Origin: Clostridia bacterium
GTDB taxonomy: Bacteria > Bacillota > Clostridia > Christensenellales > UBA1242
Direction: 5' to 3'
Assembly: GCA_017650795.1 (NCBI GenBank)
Contig: JAGCEE010000279.1
Coordinates: 1-8,631, forward strand
Length of the DNA stretch: 8,631 bases
Shown here: positions 7,548 to 8,631 of the stretch, piece after piece
Position numbering within the stretch: position 1 is the stretch's first letter
Layout: each line of letters starts with the position of its first letter
Position numbers and translations under genes: made by a program
Notes under the pieces: model-generated
Databases searched by the model: none
The model's input: only the letters and a program-made list of their open reading frames with translations
What the model was told of the DNA's origin: nothing

Positions 7548-7602
7548 TTCGCATGAGAGTTCGCACCGAGTTGAGTTATGCGAAACTCGCGTTTGGTGCG
7601 AA
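7548..7602. repeat. interlocking TTCGCA/TGCGAA inverted repeats
   Basis: Four half-sites: TTCGCAT (7548-7554), TTCGCACC (7560-7567), ATGCGAA (7578-7584), GGTGCGAA (7595-7602). The exact partners are first with third (7 bp) and second with fourth (8 bp), which cross each other as in a pseudoknot. The six-base cores can also pair in a nested way, second with third and first with fourth. A fifth TGCGAA is at 7415-7420 in the plus-strand terminator. No coding frame is supported here. The gap 7505-7547 is AT-rich with an A5TATAT5 palindrome (7508-7521). Confidence 0.7.
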
Positions 7603-7663
7603 AGAAAAAAACACGCACGTCAAGGCTAAGTTTACGAATGTAAACCTGCCCAAAAGGGCGATG
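7602..7663 (-). repeat. structured repeat, copy 2 (ssrA-proximal)
   Basis: The 62-bp partner of copy 1, differing at nine positions and one gap. The inner hairpin is kept as GUUUAC/GUAAAC around the same loop; relative to copy 1 a T-A pair has become C-G, a compensatory change suggesting the RNA fold matters. GCCC/GGGC (7658-7655 region with 7651-7648) can form an alternative local hairpin competing with the GGGC/GCCU stem. Confidence 0.7.
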
Positions 7664-7664
7664 T
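7605..7664 (-). terminator. likely ssrA terminator (branched stem)
   Basis: In the minus direction, ACA-U-CGC (7664-7658) pairs with GCGUGU (7616-7611), with one bulge and direct continuation into T7 (7611-7605). It starts within 8 nt of the tmRNA CCA end, where a terminator is expected. It is the same DNA as structured repeat copy 2; copy 1 would act as a backup about 150 nt further on. Confidence 0.5.
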
Positions 7665-7670
7665 TTTTTT

Positions 7671-8027
7671 TGGTGGAGACGGAGAGAATTGAACTCTCGT
7701 CCGAAAAATCTTATTAGGTCTTTCTACATGTTTATTTTGTGATTTTATTTAAAGTATAGTGCGCACACAAACATGCTCACAATACCCTAGCCTAATATTT
7801 AAGATTAAACCTCAAGGCATTGGTTTAAAATTTGTGCTAGTAGAATAAAGATTTGAGATTTCTAGCACTCCCTCCCAAATCTGCTATTTACTTAAACTTA
7901 AGCAGCCATAGCAAGGCTATAATTATTGTTTGCGTTTATTCGCTTGGCATTTTTTTAGGTGGCCAAATGCCATCCACCACATGCTTTTACACTAACAAAT
8001 ATTTCCCGTCGAAACCATGTCGTCCCC
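7671..8027 (-). ncRNA. ssrA: transfer-messenger RNA (tmRNA)
   Basis: Rescues stalled ribosomes by acting first as an alanyl-tRNA and then as an mRNA for a degradation tag, with SmpB. The 5' end GGGGACGACATGGTTTCGACGGG (in two overlapping blocks, 8027-8005) and the 3' end with T arm GAGAGTTCAATTCTC and CGTCTCCACCA are diagnostic. The acceptor stem GGGGACG pairs with CGTCTCC and includes a G-U at the third pair, the alanine identity element. The CCA is encoded (7673-7671). The tag frame begins at resume codon GCA (7933-7931) and reads ANNNYSLAMAA then TAA (7898-7900), followed two codons later by another in-frame TAA. Length is 357 nt, normal for a one-piece tmRNA. smpB is not in the window. 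Long ORFs on the opposite strand here are accidental. Confidence 0.97.
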
Positions 8028-8070
8028 ATAAAAATATTGTTATTGTGTGTTGTGCACACACATTCGCCAT

Positions 8071-8099
8071 ATTATACTTATTATTTCTTTTTATGTCAA
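8071..8099 (-). promoter_or_regulatory. ssrA promoter, perfect sigma-A consensus
   Basis: TTGACA (8094-8099), 17-nt spacer, TATAAT (8071-8076) on the minus strand: 12 of 12 consensus bases with ideal spacing, as expected for a highly expressed stable RNA. Transcription should start near 8064, leaving a 5' leader of about 37 nt to be removed, presumably by RNase P. The leader has a 6-bp hairpin (TGTGTG/CACACA, 8062-8057 with 8049-8044). Confidence 0.9.
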
Positions 8100-8200
8100 G
8101 TTTTAAATTTGTAGCAAAAAGATGGTTTTAAGCAAATATGTTTTTTATTACCATTTTATGTGAAAACATTTACATTAGTTCATATATTTTTGCTTTGCCC

Positions 8201-8230
8201 AAAAAAAACAACAACCAAGTTTGGTTATTG
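8201..8230 (-). terminator. Rho-independent terminator after the right-edge gene
   Basis: In the minus direction CAATAACC (8230-8223) pairs with GGTTGTTG (8216-8209) with one G-U, extendable inward by an A-T pair. Eight T residues follow (8208-8201). It lies 14 nt past the stop of the right-edge gene and separates it from ssrA. The stretch from 8100 to 8200 is AT-rich with nothing I can identify. Confidence 0.85.
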
Positions 8231-8244
8231 CTTTTATGTTAAGT

Positions 8245-8631
8245 TTACTTATAATCATATTGACCATTGCGAATACTATCTTTTATTTTATTTGACATGA
8301 AAATATATTCATCTTTTTTTCTTTCAGAACCATAACTTGCCATTAAACTTGCAAAATGTTCCATTTGTTTTAAAACATTCTTACTAAAACAAGATAAGAT
8401 ATAATATATTTCTTCTTGTGTGAAATCTATATCAATAGTATCGTTCTCAAAATTGTAAGAATATTTTTTGTTTAATCTTTTTAATGTCTCATTTAATGTA
8501 TCTGCAAGCTTTGCTTCCCACACATAAGGATTATCAAAATAACTCTCTGTGTCAATTAAGCAAGAAAACCATTCTTTCCATGTTTCATTTGCAGTTAAAA
8601 TATCTTGTATTATTTGCTTATAGTTTGTAGG
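8245..8631 (-). CDS. hypothetical protein, 5' end beyond window
   Basis: An open frame enters from the right edge and runs 128 codons to TAA at 8245-8247. The GTG at 8523 is not needed as a start, because the frame stays open upstream with normal composition (TNYKQIIQDIL, ETWKEWFSCLID). The visible part is Lys/Asn/Glu-rich, looks mostly alpha-helical and soluble, has no hydrophobic segment long enough for a membrane helix, and has no motif I recognise; it ends RNGQYDYK. A good terminator follows at once, supporting a real gene. Function cannot be assigned. Confidence 0.7.
   Translation of the reverse strand, partial: PTNYKQIIQDILTANETWKEWFSCLIDTESYFDNPYVWEAKLADTLNETLKRLNKKYSYNFENDTIDIDFTQEEIYYILSCFSKNVLKQMEHFASLMASYGSERKKDEYIFMSNKIKDSIRNGQYDYK

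Noticed and set aside
7442..7663. CRISPR array
   Set aside because: There are only two diverged copies with a 97-bp gap, no regular spacers and no cas genes.
7602..7663. Known metabolite riboswitch (c-di-GMP or fluoride type)
   Set aside because: Short look-alike words (ACGCA, GGCGATG) are present, but the conserved cores are not, and no gene follows in the right place.
7442..7663. Ends of an IS200/IS605-like or MITE element
   Set aside because: The copies are direct rather than inverted, and no target duplication or transposase remnant is visible.
7853..8131. 92-codon plus-strand ORF
   Set aside because: It lies opposite the tmRNA gene and its promoter; the conserved tmRNA ends explain the sequence.

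Overview
The window looks like a chromosomal segment of a low-GC, Gram-positive-type bacterium, most likely an uncultured Bacillota (Clostridia- or Bacilli-like). The reasons are strong AT bias, A/T-ending codons, sigma-A-like promoters, AAGGG/AAAGGAG ribosome binding sites, a SpoIIIE/FtsK-type translocase, a pyruvate phosphate dikinase closely matching the clostridial enzyme, and a YlxY/PdaB-like deacetylase. No species can be named from sequence alone. Every gene I can support lies on the minus strand, so the genes are met in transcription order from the right edge to the left.

Right to left: (1) the C-terminal part of an unrecognised protein (8245-8631) with a clean Rho-independent terminator (8201-8230). 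(2) ssrA, the tmRNA gene (7671-8027), behind a perfect TTGACA-17-TATAAT promoter, with a readable tag ANNNYSLAMAA. (3) A non-coding stretch (7404-7664) holding two ~62-bp diverged direct copies of a structured, terminator-like element, separated by interlocking TTCGCA/TGCGAA inverted repeats. (4) A 36-codon single-membrane-helix ORF (7236-7346) with a near-consensus promoter and a well-placed ribosome binding site. (5) A histidine phosphatase (phosphoglycerate mutase-like) gene split by one frameshift (6619-7160). (6) ppdK, pyruvate phosphate dikinase (3845-6478), complete with all catalytic motifs. (7) A membrane-anchored polysaccharide-deacetylase-fold protein with degenerate active-site motifs (2957-3664). 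(8) A large N-terminal part of FtsK/SpoIIIE (1-2769), cut by the left edge inside its gamma domain.

The genes do not form one pathway. They are separate housekeeping units: ribosome rescue, PEP/pyruvate interconversion, envelope modification and chromosome segregation. Most have their own promoter and terminator. At two junctions (upstream of ppdK and of the deacetylase) the -35 element of the next gene appears to lie inside the 3' arm of the preceding terminator.

The least explained part is 7230-7664: a small hydrophobic ORF, a possible opposing transcript ending in a plus-strand terminator, and the duplicated structured element behind ssrA. A type I toxin-antitoxin arrangement there is a testable guess, not a conclusion.
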